From Aphis gossypii (Eukaryota; Arthropoda; Insecta; Hemiptera; Aphididae): 64,000 nt of DNA. Shown here piece by piece: positions 23,126-36,699 of the stretch. The stretch spans positions 70,650,604-70,714,603 of the forward strand of contig NC_065531.1 of assembly GCF_020184175.1 (NCBI RefSeq), in the 5' to 3' direction. Made by a program: the position numbers and the translations under genes. The notes under the pieces are model-generated. The model searched no databases, was not told the origin of the DNA, and saw nothing but the letters and a program-made list of their open reading frames with translations. Each line of letters opens with the position of its first letter. Position 1 is the first letter of the stretch.

Positions 23126-26100
23126 CCCTATCGGATTATAGAAACGGATTATTTACTGGTTGTGTATCAAATCGTAGAAGAATAAGCGTTAATAGAAAAT
23201 AATACATAGTGTTTACATCTGAATAACTTACAAAATAATATTTAAAAAAAAACATATACTCTTTAACACTTGTTACAATTTTTTAGGTTTGGATTTTACT
23301 TTTTTTAAAGATAATATACATATTTAATTTTCTATTCCGAAACAAATAGATGCGTAATGTTATTTGCTTCATGTTAGGATATATTGTATTTCTTTTTGTT
23401 CAAATATTAAAATGTTTTATCAGTTAAATGGGTATAACCAAAACAATCATCATTTTTAAACCTGATGCTAGTAGGTAAAAAAAAAAATTACTGGTAATAT
23501 AGGTATAGTCGAACTGCACTATTTTTAGTTGAATTGCACTCGGGTAAAAAATACTAAAAATAGATAATGGTTTTAAACTTTTAATAAGGGTTAAAATTAA
23601 GTAATGTTTGAAAAAAAGACCTAACTATTTTTTTAGGCTATTTTTCGAACTCATCTCTTTTAAACAGTGCAGTTCTGTATAATATTCTAACATACCACAC
23701 TTTCTTATAATTTCTAAATAAAATAATTGTATTAAATAATAAATAATTTTTATTTAATAAAAATATTTAAGTTTTTAATTATATTACTTCTTTTGTGCTT
23801 GCAAAAGTCGCTACTGGTTCACCGATTATCTATTTAAGGCTGTAACAGGAGGAAGAGTCCGGGGTCCGTAATTTTGCCAAAAATAAAAAATGATTTAAAA
23901 TAAATCATAATCCACTATCACGTCAAGGTTACCTGTTATATGCACATTATAACTTAAAGAGATTTTATTTATCATCGATAATTCACAATAATTAAATAAT
24001 GATATACATTATCACCTGTGACCTATCAATCTGTTTGACGATAAATGATAATACATTAATAAAGTGAAAAAAATTAAAAATTAGATTTGAAACAAATTAT
24101 ATTGAATGTACCTACTTTGTTTTGGATATCGGTATGTTGTTAAAATGTTTTTATTTTTCTTATATTTATTGGTTTAATACTAATAATATTTTATTATAAC
24201 TAATATAATTTGATAAATATTTATCGTTCTTATCAACACTTAACAGTATGTTATCATACTGTTTTGTTATTTTGTATTATTATTATTTTAAGACTCAGTA
24301 ATAGTTTATTTTTTTCAGCTTAAACACTTAATAAAGTATTTAGTAAGTTATAGACTATAGTCTTAAATTCGTTACTGCAATTATTATAAAGAGTTTTTTT
24401 TTTTAAAAATAATGATTTATTTGTACCTACTTAATATAATTATTTTTTACTGATTAAAATATAAATATAAATTATATTTTATTTTATATATTAAGTATAA
24501 ATTAGATTATTATCGCCAAGCTGTAAGTACAGATTAATGATTATATGTACCTATACCTATAATTATATCATACAGTAATTTATAATCAATAACCATTGAC
24601 TACTAATTACCATCTTATATCATTATCAATTCAATTTTATTGAATCATTCTGAATATTTATGTCTTTGTTAACTGCATAACAAATAATAATATTATAATC
24701 AACATTAATCATCAAATACATAAAATATATATAATATTAAAATAAAATAAATATAAGGTATCTATAAGTTGGCTAAGATTTGATGTATTAGTCAAAGTCA
24801 TCAAACTAATAACACCTAACTGTTAAATTACGTTAGTTTTGTCTATAGTAGTAAATAAACAAAACGCATCACGCGAAGCAAAGCTAATAAAAAAAAAAAT
24901 TAAAAAAATACTAATAAATTTATATTAACCAAACATTGAAAGTGTATATTATTATTTAAACATAAATAAATAATTTTTTTCTCATACTAATTAATTATTA
25001 CAATAATATCCCATAATAGAAATAAATTATTCCTTTTTAAAAAAAAAACACTATCGAAACATATATTGGTTAGAAAAAAAACTTTTGTTCCTATACTTGA
25101 AGTTTATAACAATAATATAACAAATTAAAAAGTGTTAAGTGAAATTATTTTTAAGGTATTACATAATTAACAAATAATATATGATTCTTAAACTATTAAT
25201 GTTAAGTACATAGTAAAGCCTACTTTAACCCTCTAACTCTGAACTCATAAATAAAATACAATTATTGAAATATCCATAAATATCAGTATATACCTGTAAT
25301 GGCCCAAATGGATAATGTGACATATTTTAAGCTATTATAATACACCCGTTAAATATTAAGTTTATAAAATATTATTATTTATTTATTAAGATTTAAACGA
25401 CAAAAAAGTCATTATTTTTATAAACTTACTTTATGTTAAGTATAAAAAATTACGTTATACCTAATTGTATATTATTAATTTATAATTTAATATAAATACT
25501 TAATTTATCGAATGTTTGATGTCATAACTTTTAACATTTAACATTTTAATATTTATTAAGCTACTTAATATTTTTATGTTTAAACTGTTTAAAGATATAC
25601 TTAATATTGTAAAATAGTATCAAAAGTTGGTAGGCTTTAATAATAAATTATTTTAAATAATACTATGTGATTCAAGAATAATTAATAAAACAATAAAATT
25701 TCATGATTTAATATGTTTCTAATATAGGAATTATTAGGATTGCATTTTTAGACATAAATTGCAACGTCAGTATGGTCATACTTGTTCGCAGTGAGTTATG
25801 TGATTTGTCATAATATTATATTTATTGTATTTTTAAATTACCTATGTGCACGTAATGTACACTATAATTATATTGTAAAATGATTGGATCAATAAACTCG
25901 TACAATTTTAACGTCATCCGGGTTTGAGGATGGGCGAGGAAATCATGATAATGCTTTATTGCAGACAACGATCCAATCGTCTTTCAAACACTCAAATTGT
26001 ACATTGGCAAAATGATTATGTTCGAGATGTAAGGTTTTTTTTTTCAAATGCATTTCCAGTACAGAATGGGGAAGGACTGACATTTTTAGTAGTTGACAAT

Positions 26101-28297
26101 AACGCATTTTGTAAAGTCTTTAGGGTTCGTCACGCGCCTCGTATAAGTTTCCGCTGTCGAAGGGAAAAAACAATAATAATAAATCGAATAACTATTGTCA
26201 CGATCCAAATCGTTCCGCTATACCATTCTCCCGAGGTGGACCAAAGCCAAACATTTGATAGCACACTAAAATACAATTTGTACGCTCTTCTCGAGGATTT
26301 TTTTTTTAATCAACGACCTTGACCTCAAGCTATCTAAGCAATAAGCATGTCGATATTTATTTTAACACACACAAATACCAATTGATATATATTATATATT
26401 ATATTATATATAATATATTATGTAGCTAATATTATTTTGTTTTTGAACAATGTAATTATAATTTTAAATTAATTTGATTGTTCAATCATTTTCGGTTTTG
26501 ACCAAAACAATCAATAAAATTCAATAACCACAAACTATTATATGGCATTGGAATAGAGTTATACACTAATATATTGTATATTGCCTATATAAAGGTTGCT
26601 TATAAAGGTATTTTAAGCGTGTTTACGGTATTCACTATTACCCATGTAATTTACTGAAATAACTAATTGGACTCTTTGATGCACAATATTCATCAAAATG
26701 AGATTGAATTTTAAATGTATTTTAACTTCGCATACGCTTTTGTATAATCTATAATTGATACACTCAAAAAATTAATTAGCAAACTTTAAATGGCTGGTTT
26801 GTTTTCGTTTCTAGTAACGGTAATAAAATATACACCCATATAATAATATGATGAGCGGAAAATGCAAGTTTATTTTAAAACACAGAAAGGCGCATAGGTT
26901 TCATGCAAGCATAAGCCAAAAAACAAACAAAAAGAATTAAAAACTTTCAACGATACTGAAAAGTTACCACAAAATATTGACCAAAATAATTATTTATGGA
27001 TTTAAGTTTTATTATTATCGCTATAACCGATAGGAACTTCATACCTTCATTGTTTTTTATTTAAATTTTTTTTTAATGAAAATTTTTTCAACCACTTTAA
27101 TAAACCAAAAAGATTCCTTTTCAATACAATATTTAGGTACGGGAAAATAAATTCAATCTATTATACACTGGCTATTTTGCCTAAAATTGCATTTTCAATG
27201 AATCACGTGTTTTTATGTATTTAGGTTAGGTTAACATTTAATTATACATTTAATTCTAAATGTTAAAAATTAATATGGTGAAAAATACTTGCTTAAGTAT
27301 TATATTTAATTCAATTAAAAATAAAGCAAATAATTTTATTTTTTAATTACATTTATATACCATCTGCACCTTAAAATATTAAAAAATAGCTAAATAATCT
27401 GTTAAACATGTATCATACCATCTATTATTTTTATTCTTATTTAACATTGAATGTACCTACCTAGAGTGAATTTAGCAAATTTAGTGAATGTCTTTGTTAG
27501 GTAACTACACCATTAAATCGAAGGGTGTCTAAATTTTATTTATTGATTTATTATTTTATTTAAAACCATTGGATTAAGGATTTAGACTATGAAAGTATAT
27601 AATATCGTTTAATCTGTTCAGAAACTTATTTAACGTTATTGTACTTTTAACCGTTATATTTGATTTTTTCCATCTTCCATTACCTATTATATTTTTAAAT
27701 ACTATTTTAATTGTAAAGTTAAAAATATAATAAAACTATAAACACTAATAAAATTAAACATAGGTACCTAAACATAATAGGTAATTAGTTGAATTATAAA
27801 AATATACTAATAAGTATAATTTGTATTATTTAATAAAAAAACAAGAATAAAATATTTACAATAATTGTTAACAAAAGTAATTTATAATACCCAAAAGATT
27901 AAAAAAATGATTATAAAATTAAAATTAAAATTGAAAATATTTTATACTGTCTTAGCTCATAGGTACCTAAAATACTAAAATATTATTTATAACTTTTTTT
28001 TGAAAATTTACATACTAGGTAGTAGGTATTCAAATATTGCTTAATATTAATTTTAATAAATTACGTTTATTGATAATTTTTGATAATAGTATTCAAATTT
28101 TTTCAGTTTTTCAGTTTTATTTCGTTATAAAATTGGTTATAAAAAAAACATTTTAAAATCTTTATGTAATAAAACCAGAATAATAATAAAAAAAATACGT
28201 TTAATTTAAACATTAATAACGTGTAGGTAGGTAATACATTCCTATATAATTGTATCAGCTCGTATTTAAATAATCTAATTTACTATCATCGTACCAA
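23126..28297. other. AT-rich region; one unassigned open frame
   Basis: Very AT-rich, with long stretches nearly free of G and C. The exception is an open frame at 25930-26322, listed separately. A palindromic AT block lies at about 26385-26425. No recognisable gene. Confidence 0.45.
25930..26322 (+). CDS. Open frame of unknown function, 130 codons from ATG
   Basis: The longest frame in this stretch, beginning MGEEIMIML and ending EDFFFNQRP, inside a patch whose composition is clearly less AT-rich than its neighbours. There is no signal peptide, membrane segment or motif I recognise, and no neighbouring exon. It may be a chance frame, a small lineage-specific gene or a decayed repeat. Confidence 0.2.
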   Translation: MGEEIMIMLYCRQRSNRLSNTQIVHWQNDYVRDVRFFFSNAFPVQNGEGLTFLVVDNNAFCKVFRVRHAPRISFRCRREKTIIINRITIVTIQIVPLYHSPEVDQSQTFDSTLKYNLYALLEDFFFNQRP

Positions 28298-28387
28298 CCT
28301 TCGATAGCTCAGTTGGTAGAGCGGTGGACTGTAGTGGTACATTTCACAGATATCCATAGGTCACTGGTTCAAATCCGGTTCGAAGGA
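28298..28387 (+). tRNA. tRNA-Tyr (anticodon GTA) with a 17-nt intron
   Basis: The acceptor stem pairs CCTTCGA with TCGAAGG, followed by discriminator A. The A box is TAGCTCAGTTGG and the B box GGTTCAAATCC. The anticodon stem pairs GTGGA with TCCAT, and the loop CTGTAGA places anticodon GTA at 28331-28333. An intron of about 17 nt (28335-28351, boundaries ambiguous by a base) sits at the canonical position 37/38 and contains GGTAC, which can pair with the anticodon as in other eukaryotic tRNA-Tyr precursors. A T run at 28392-28397 can terminate RNA polymerase III. The mature sequence is nearly the insect consensus as I recall it, so the gene looks functional. Confidence 0.95.
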
Positions 28388-31188
28388 AAAAATTTTTTGC
28401 AATTTTTTCATAACTATTAATTATTAAAATAGTATGGTTTGAAAAATGTATTTTAATGTATTACTACTTACTATTTACTAATATTTTATTTATTTAAAAA
28501 ATTTCCGTTTAAAATATATTTAATATTTTATTTAATGAAATTTTTATAATTCTGTTTTATTTAGTCGTTATTATTCCTATAATTTAAGAAAAAATATTAC
28601 ATAGAAAAATAGTAGGTAGGTACCGTTATTGAATACCATCTAACTATATAGTTGTATTGATTATAAAATATCATAATTTATTTATTAAAAACATTTCTTA
28701 AATAACCAAAGCAGGTATTTAAGATATAAATCCAATACCTTCTATAGAATTCAGGTACTTACAAAGAATATTAACACAATAATAAGTTATGACTTATGAT
28801 TAATGTCAAAAACAACCACCAATATATTTTTACATTTTATTTAGCAGTTTTAACCTTTTTTTTATTATTAACAACGATGGTTAATAGTAGTTTTAAAATG
28901 TACAATGGTAGATTCGGTTTTAGTGGTTTTATAAAAATTATAGAATAGTTACATAGTTAAAATTTAAGTTTTTTTTTTTTTGCAATTATTATTAAATAAT
29001 TTAAAATTTGTTGTCACTCTTTCACCTATTAATTTATAGCTGCGTTTGTTAAATTAGTTTATACAGGCCAGTTTTTCTTAAGAATTATTTTATCTGTTTG
29101 AGTGTATACTGTTTCATTCCATGTTGAGTGGAATGTTATGTTGTTAATTAAATAAATGGGAATGGTTCTATCAGTCCCAATTTTATGATTTTAAAGATTT
29201 ATATTGCCAACAATATTATTAAATCAATAAATTATAAAATTATATTAGGTATAGATCGTAAAAATTAGATTCCAAATAAACTGATCATCTGGGTGATTAG
29301 GATATATTAAGACGTATAGATAATATGAACACAGCGTTATCTATATTTTTACTGAGTCTACAATTTTATATAAATACTGTTTTCTTGCGCATAAATTTAA
29401 TGACATAACGGTTACTAGGGGGGGGCTTAAGTCCATCCCTGCAGAACAGCCAGAACGTAATCAAATCATAATGGACGTTAGGCATCTAAAAATGATTGTT
29501 TACGTTAGTGGGCAAAAGAAAAATGTTAAGTCCTCCACGGATATGACAAATTATCCGCCCATTATAGATACAGATTAAACTCGTTAGATGATTCTTTTTT
29601 ACTCATAACTTAATAAATATCTAACGTATATGAAAGACGTTTTGTAAGCGATAATGTAAAATTAAATTATGTGTACCTACATCATACTGTTTAGGACAAT
29701 ATTATAGAAATGTCTAGTAGACATAGTGTACTTTAAAATACACTATAAATGTTATTATATATATATATGTATACTTAAAAAAAAAATCAAAATCCAATCT
29801 GATAACGGTTCGAATCTTTGTGTAGAGTATAAATGCATAATTGGCTTGCTTCGATCGACTTTGCCAGTTCGAATTTCGTCTGTAGTCATCTTATTGGTGT
29901 TTCTAGTATATTCATAATAATATGTGATCTGCAGATTCGTGAAATTGTGAATAAATAAAAATTCGTCACACGTTCATGGGTTAACGTGAATACTATTTAC
30001 AGATACTTATATTCGATTCGCGTTTTAGACCTATCTATACGTATTTACAGCCGTAAGTGTACTCGAGTTGTACAACGAAGTTTACACAACTAAATGAATG
30101 TCTCGTTTAGAAACCTATACGTTTTGTAACGCACCTTTCATAATATAATAATATGTCACGACGATCAATAAATGCGTATCTAGTGTTTACCACTCTTACA
30201 GTCCACTGCATTATTATAATTTTATTTATTTTTGCTATATATAAACGTGTTTTATTGTACAATAGTGTTCCCATTATAATAGTTGTCAAAGTTCGAGTTG
30301 ATAAAACGTATCCGTACAATATCATGTTCCGCTGTGTGATTATCATATATTATCACCAATAGAATATTACAAACGACTATACTGGACCCCTCGTGATGGT
30401 AATAATATTATACTTTCCTTTATAATTTTATAATACATCAAGGTAGTTAGAAGTATCCGTGGAATATTTACCTACTAATAATTAGCGAATTCCACAGATG
30501 TCGTACAAAAGTGAAAAATTACGGTAATTAGTGGTTTGGTATAATGGTTATCTTGAAATATCAATAGTTTCGTTGTATGAATAATGTATATTATCTTTGA
30601 ACAGATGCCGGTAATAAATTACATATAAATGTACTTTTTAATGAACAATTTCACCCATTTAATTAGTTTAATCAATAATGATATTACAATTATTTTTAGT
30701 TAATTTCAATATAGGATTAATACATAATAATATGATATAGGTACTTGGTATATTATAAAATTATACTTAATTAATAACCAAAAATTGGCCTTTTTAAATT
30801 TTCAACTAGAACTCTAAATTAATTACATCTCATAACATAAAATAACATTCTCGATCTTTTTTAAAAGTATTTTGATAATGATGTTGCGGTTATGAATAAC
30901 AAATGATGATTCAATTACTGCAAATTAAAGTCGATTTGTTAATTAAGTGTGTTATGTTATTTTTAATTATAATAATTTTCCATATAAATTGTAAGTAAAT
31001 TAATTGCAATAATAATAATAAAAAAAATACTACTTTTTTATTAGGCATTATCTTAGATTCATTACTTTTAATAATAGTACCAATATTTTTTTTGACAAAG
31101 GAATGTTCGATATCAGTGCTAGAGTTCTTTAGTTCTAACTAACATAGTTAGGAAATAAATAAATTATAAAAATGAATTTCTTAATAAT

Positions 31189-31209
31189 ATATATATATAT
31201 ATATATATA
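31189..31209 (+). repeat. (TA)n microsatellite
   Basis: Alternating A and T run. Confidence 0.8.
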
Positions 31210-32606
31210 GTATTTTAACAAATATATGTATAAGAATTTATTACTGGTAACTCTATTATTATATTAAATGATCATAACCGATCGAAATACAATCAACACG
31301 ATCAACACGTTTTTAGTTGGTGATTTTGAAGACAGAATATTATGTTTGATGTGAACTATTGTATATTCGACTTATAGATACTATACATAATAATATTATA
31401 GTATATACGGCATACGCCCACACGGACATATTCTACAATTATTACTTTGTGTTGTTATTGTGTTATTAAGTTAGGTTGATTCGTTTATTCTGAGAATATT
31501 TTCTTTGGGAATCATTTTTGAACGATTTTGCTAGTATAAAAGTATTTTTTTCACATAATATTTATATATAATGTACTATATATATTTTACAAAAAGAACG
31601 CCACTTTTCATCATCGAAGTGTATTAACAAATAACTTTGTCTAACAATCCACGTCTATTTTAAGTCATTTTTCATTTTTACTTTTATTTTTATATATATA
31701 TATATTGTTTGTTATGTCTATTTGATTCGGTATTTTGTACTTGATCGACTTGATTCACATTTTTTTGAATTATCAAACGCCAGTGTTATATTTCGCATCA
31801 CTGATGAAAAACAATCAATTTAACACAGTTATTGTTATTATACCTATATTATAATAATAATAATAATAAGAATAACAGTTATAGTGCTATAAGTATTATT
31901 AGTTTTCAAAAAAGTATTTACTTTTATGTGAATTGAATACACGCTATTTTAGATTTTGATGAACATAGTTAATAATTTATTGTATAAGTTTTAGATTGAG
32001 ATTTTATTTAATAGTTATTTTTTGTTGTCTGTCATCACTCTTTTGTGGATTAGAATTTTATTGAATTAACTCCTGGCAGATCATTTTATTTAGTAGCTAC
32101 TTGTTTACTATTTAACTACTTAGATAATTGAGAAAAACTAAAATAAACATAGTTTAAAAATAGAAATATTTACACGACAGTTTTTTTGACAAAATTGATT
32201 GTATTTTATTTTTAGATTTTGAGAGAAGAAATAAATAAATTGATTTTACAAATTAAAAAAAAAAATACAATACAAGTTTCCTTATAATTTGTTATTATAG
32301 CTATTTAAAAATATTAATGATTTTTATAAAATATATTATATTGGAACCAAAAAATCTTAAAATACAGTTTTTATATTGATATTTTAAGTTTATGTTTCCT
32401 TATAATATAAAAGTAGATATTAAAAAAAAGGAATAACGGTTTTTATTTTTTTGTTTTGATTTAAAAATATAATTTGTGCCCATGGGTTCTTGAAATGTAT
32501 AATGTTTATAATTATTATTTATTATTCATACAATAATATTTTCAAATGTTCTAATAATATAAATTACTGTGAAAGAAATATAAATATAATATCATAAAAT
32601 ATAGGC

Positions 32607-32760
32607 CCGCAAACCGTCTACGCTCATAATCGTTTTTGTACACAATGGGTTATCATTAAATTCAATTTTAACTCATACATTACTGTAACTTATTCCTCAA
32701 TAACGAGAAACACTTAAAACCTACTGTACATCAAAGCAATAACCTAATTTTAAAAAAAAA
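32607..32760 (-). mobile_element. Terminal fragment of a DNA-transposon-like repeat
   Basis: On the minus strand it reads AAAACGATTATGAGCGTAGA and continues CGGTTT, matching the left end of the intron-3 element (ACGATTCTGAGCGGA). The following ~120 bases (minus-strand interior) resemble other repeat copies in style but have no coding potential. The other end was not found nearby, so this is a fragment. Confidence 0.4.
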
Positions 32761-34849
32761 AAAAATATACAGAAAGCATAATCAGAGATACTTGAAATCA
32801 TAATCAATTATTTAAATATACACACGTAAGTTTTAAATTCATTTTTGAAATTTTAAACGTAAAAAAAAAATTATGTTTGAATTTAATTTTATAAAATTTT
32901 TGTTTCTAGTTAAAAAGCTTGAAAATCATACCTAGTTTATTCTATAGGAATTTAAAAATATTTAAAATATTCAATTTTATTTTATTTGTACGAGCTTTTG
33001 AATGTAAATTAACTTATTGGAGTACCGTAAATGTGCGGTTACTATCCACTTATCTACTTGATATTTGTTATAAACATTGGAGTGGAACATCAACAGCCAT
33101 GGAAGCAGATATAATATCATTCAAGGGTTTATTCAAAGTTTAAAAACGAATAATTTAATTTATTTATAGCAATTTATTTGGAGATGGGGATAGTAGCATA
33201 ATGAAAAAAATACAAATTGCAAAAAACATATTATAGTAATGACGTGTTTATAAAAAAAAGTTGAATGTACGAACCATATATCCAACTACTTCAACCACAT
33301 GAAAGATATTATGTCTATAAAAATAAAATGTACAATGAGTACAATAGTTGTGCCAAGTTTCATACGAATGAAAATAAAACGCAGTTGTATATATATTTTT
33401 TATACACACCACAATACATATATTTTCATAAAACAGATGATAACATGTAAAATCTAAATTATTTTTGAAAATTGCTCATTGAAAAAATGTAATTAAATAT
33501 ATTTTTATATAGCCAATTCATTTATTAATTCATTTTTTGCCAAAGAAACATTCAAACCACTAAATAGTTTATACTGAAATACAAAATTGGCTTAATGATG
33601 GAGACGATTCTCTAATAGAAATTAAATTTCTGTTTCGATATTGTTTGATACTACACATAAAAATGTATATACAAGGAGTAGAAATAAAATACTTTAAACA
33701 AACAAATTAGTTGTTAAGACAAGCCATGATTATTTTTTATAAAGTATAAGGACTACTTTATTAAAGTTTAAAAATGTGTTATTTTTAGTATTGACACCTC
33801 CAGGTAAATAATATACTTAAGGGACTTCGATATAACTTTTATTTAAGGGGAAACAATTATGAAATTCTCTAACTCATCGTCGTTCTCCGGGATTTATGGG
33901 TATAGTATATATAGTATAATAAATGATTATTAGTGTGAGTTGGGTAAAACACGAATGTCACTCTCATATGCAAACGCGCATAATGTCGATAACTCGACAA
34001 AAATATTAATTCACTGTACGGTATTTTATGATAACATACTTATTGAGTCTACAAAATTATAGTTAATCATCATTGTCTAATTTCAAGTCAGAAAAAAATT
34101 TACGAAGTATATTCCATTTTTAATTTTTTGTTTAATTATAATAAATTATGATATGAAAAGAATCCATACATTCAAATTTTCAATTACAATTCAAAATTTA
34201 AATATTATATTTTTTCAAAGTGTTCCATTCTACCAATATACATGTTCCTGCTGAATATATTATAACTCTGATTATTGAATGCAAAAATAAATCTTAGATC
34301 CCCCACTGTTGAGACTTTGAGAGTAAACACTTAAGTATTAAACTCTTATTTTCTTAGAAATGCGGTGTAAAAATAGTTGTTGGGTGATAAATATATAATT
34401 CTTTACTTTGGCATTGTATTTAATACTCAAAACTGTTTGAAGAAATCACGAGGTAAAGTTTTTTACGAAGTGGTTACTTATATGATGCACAAAAAAATAA
34501 ATTCGTTAAGTAATAGAAATTAAATAAAGAAGCCACCATAATAATACATTATAGCTGTTTAAAATAAAAGCACTAGTCATCGTAATGTGCAGCGGTGACG
34601 ATTTTTGAAATAGGTTACAAAAATTCCAAATAGGTGCCAATTTTTTTCATAAGACTTTAGGATTAGGTGTTTAACACTATATATACTAATGTTATGGAGT
34701 ATACAAGGACGTTTTCCGTGGCAGTTCATAATATTATTAAATTGTATATGAATGGCAAAAATATGTTTTCGTCCTAAACAAACGTTGTATTATAAATTTA
34801 AATATTATTCGTTTGTAAAAGAATATAAAAAAATATCTGCAAACATTGC

Positions 34850-36049
34850 TAGCGTATATTAGGACTGCGGATGGAGATCATCGACTGACAGCGTTTTGGT
34901 GGTTCTCCGGGTTCGTGTATTGTAATATTAAACAAAGACGTATCGAATTCTCTCCAATCGGTCAGTTTTCCGCGATAGCTTTGCGATTATAGCTTATTAT
35001 AATGAACGCATCTTTCTCAGGGTTTCAAAGCGCAGAAGATAATAATATCATTTTGATATTGATACGACGTATACCAAATAATAATATAGGAAACAACAAA
35101 AATTAGAACTATTCTGAAGGAAATAAGTTAATTTAATATCCTGTAATTATTATACGTTTTGCGTGTGTAGTACACTGCTCGCCCCACACAAACAATATCA
35201 TTTAAATTAATTGTTTGAACTAAGTTTAATATTATAATGTCTATTATACACCGATCAGTAGGTACACATATTACTATAACTATGTAACTGAAATTTTAAT
35301 TGATGTTAATACAACACAAATGTATAATCAAACTATCAAAGTGCGCACCAATAAGAGTTTGACTTGTGTTGAATTATTTCTATTATATCACTATGTCTAC
35401 AGCTATACTCGTGTTAATTTAGCCATTACAATACAATATGAGTACCTATTTATATTATATAAAAGAGACTTGATATGGTTTTGTAAAAACGGAATCAGTT
35501 GTAAGTTAATTTTAAACAGTGATTTTATGTACGTAATAGTACAGTATAATATTATATACTTTACATACTATACGTTTAGTACCTTATTTGTAATTTTGCA
35601 ATAATAAATTGATTCTCAGTGTATAATATAATATGATGTAACCGTATAACTATAAACATAACCCGAGTAATTTCATATTCATAGTTCATAGTTCGTGTGT
35701 TGTTTTCTCTTAAATTTTACTCTCGTCGGAAAAATTATGGAAAACGAAGAAATTTACGATGCACAGTGATGCTATAAAATGTTTATGAAGTGATCCTAAA
35801 ATCAATATTGTTCTATCCGGCCGTGAAATAGTTTTTGAAAATAACTTTGACGTTAAACAAACTAGGACAAGTAAAGAATTCCGAAAAATTGCACGTTTTA
35901 TATATAGCAGCATAATAGTTTATTTTAATAACGTACGTTGGCATAATATAATATTGCGCATATACAATAAATTGGCAATTTTTTCTGCTCGCAGTGATAC
36001 CAGCGCACGCAAAAACGCGGCAACGAAGACGACGATAACAATTAAAATA
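34850..36049. other. Mixed-composition flank left of the CpG island
   Basis: A GC-richer patch at 34.86-35.05 kb is followed by AT-rich DNA. A 94-codon plus-strand frame at 35320-35604 (MYNQTIKVRTNK onward, hydrophobic later) has an ATG but no motif or supporting splice structure, so I leave it unassigned. Confidence 0.3.
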
Positions 36050-36410
36050 CTATCCGCGTAGGGGCGGGTGGGTTTGGAGGGGGGCGGTCGGCGATTCCTT
36101 GGAAAACGTTCGGCGACCGTCGCGGGACTTAACGCGACGGACCAATGAGGGTGCACGGTCGTGAAGGTGGCTGTCGCGAGGGGGCCGGTACGCGTCGGCG
36201 GCGACGTCGGCGGTTCGGGCGCGATCGCGGAAAAACGCTCGCTGTCCGCACACACGCACACGTGTTTTCTCGCCGGCCAGTACTCGACCCGGTGGCGTGC
36301 TCGTTGCATTCGCGTCGTCCGTTATATTCCGTCGTCGTCTCGGCGCGCCTATATCGCACACGACCCGAGACCCCGTTTTCTCCACCAAAACGACCAAAAA
36401 AAAAAAAAAA
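36050..36410. promoter_or_regulatory. CpG island, probable promoter of an unidentified gene
   Basis: The most GC- and CpG-rich segment of the window, sharply bounded by AT-rich DNA. A CCAAT element in plus orientation lies at about 36141. Open frames occur in several registers on both strands with low-complexity Arg/Pro-rich translations, as expected from GC-rich non-coding sequence with few stops, so I do not call a protein. The exon candidate at 36613-36683 suggests transcription to the right. Confidence 0.5.
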
Positions 36411-36412
36411 AG
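36396..36412 (+). repeat. Poly-A tract
   Basis: About 16 A's marking the right edge of the CpG island. Confidence 0.6.
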
Positions 36413-36612
36413 AAAAACATTGTCGGTTCACAGCAATCGTTTACGTCGCACAATATTGTAATATTAAAAGACTATGATTGCGATCTAGGTGTACAACGAT
36501 GTAAAATACATTTTTTATTACGGTCCAATATTATATATTGTACGGCGACGATAATAATTTCGGCGCATTTTACCTGTATATATAGATAACGATTGTTTCA
36601 AAATATTTGCAG

Positions 36613-36683
36613 TCCAAAACGGTTATACCTCGTATACTGCAACAGAAAACAACGACACAGCGACGTAATCGTTCCGACTTTGG
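36613..36683 (+). other. Candidate short exon downstream of the CpG island
   Basis: The acceptor TATTTGCAG precedes 71 bases ending TTTGG, followed by a strong donor GTGAGT. The segment is open in the first frame (SKTVIPRILQQK then TTTQRRNRSDFG), which ends at a TGA made with the donor, as a real exon would allow. It may be a 5' UTR or early coding exon. The pyrimidine tract before the acceptor is weak and no partner exon was identified. Confidence 0.3.
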
Positions 36684-36699
36684 GTGAGTTTTTGCGATG

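Larger units (their letters stand above)
28388..34849. other. AT-rich region; no gene seen
   Basis: Only short AT-composed frames occur. It contains (TA)n runs near 31.19 and 31.69 kb and a TIR-like repeat end at 32.6 kb. Slightly more complex patches at 29.4-29.6 and 30.0-30.35 kb show nothing recognisable on either strand. Confidence 0.45.

Noticed and set aside
30530..30560. tRNA-like A box (TGGTATAATGGTTATC)
   Set aside because: No B box follows at a suitable distance and no acceptor stem can be formed.
35320..35604. 94-codon hydrophobic plus-strand frame, checked as a possible chemoreceptor fragment
   Set aside because: No conserved chemoreceptor C-terminal motif, AT-driven residue usage (Tyr, Ile, Leu, Phe), and no flanking exons.
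36129..36589. Several 100-142 codon frames on both strands in the CpG island
   Set aside because: Multiple overlapping frames with Arg/Pro/His low-complexity translations are expected from GC-rich non-coding DNA. None has a known domain.
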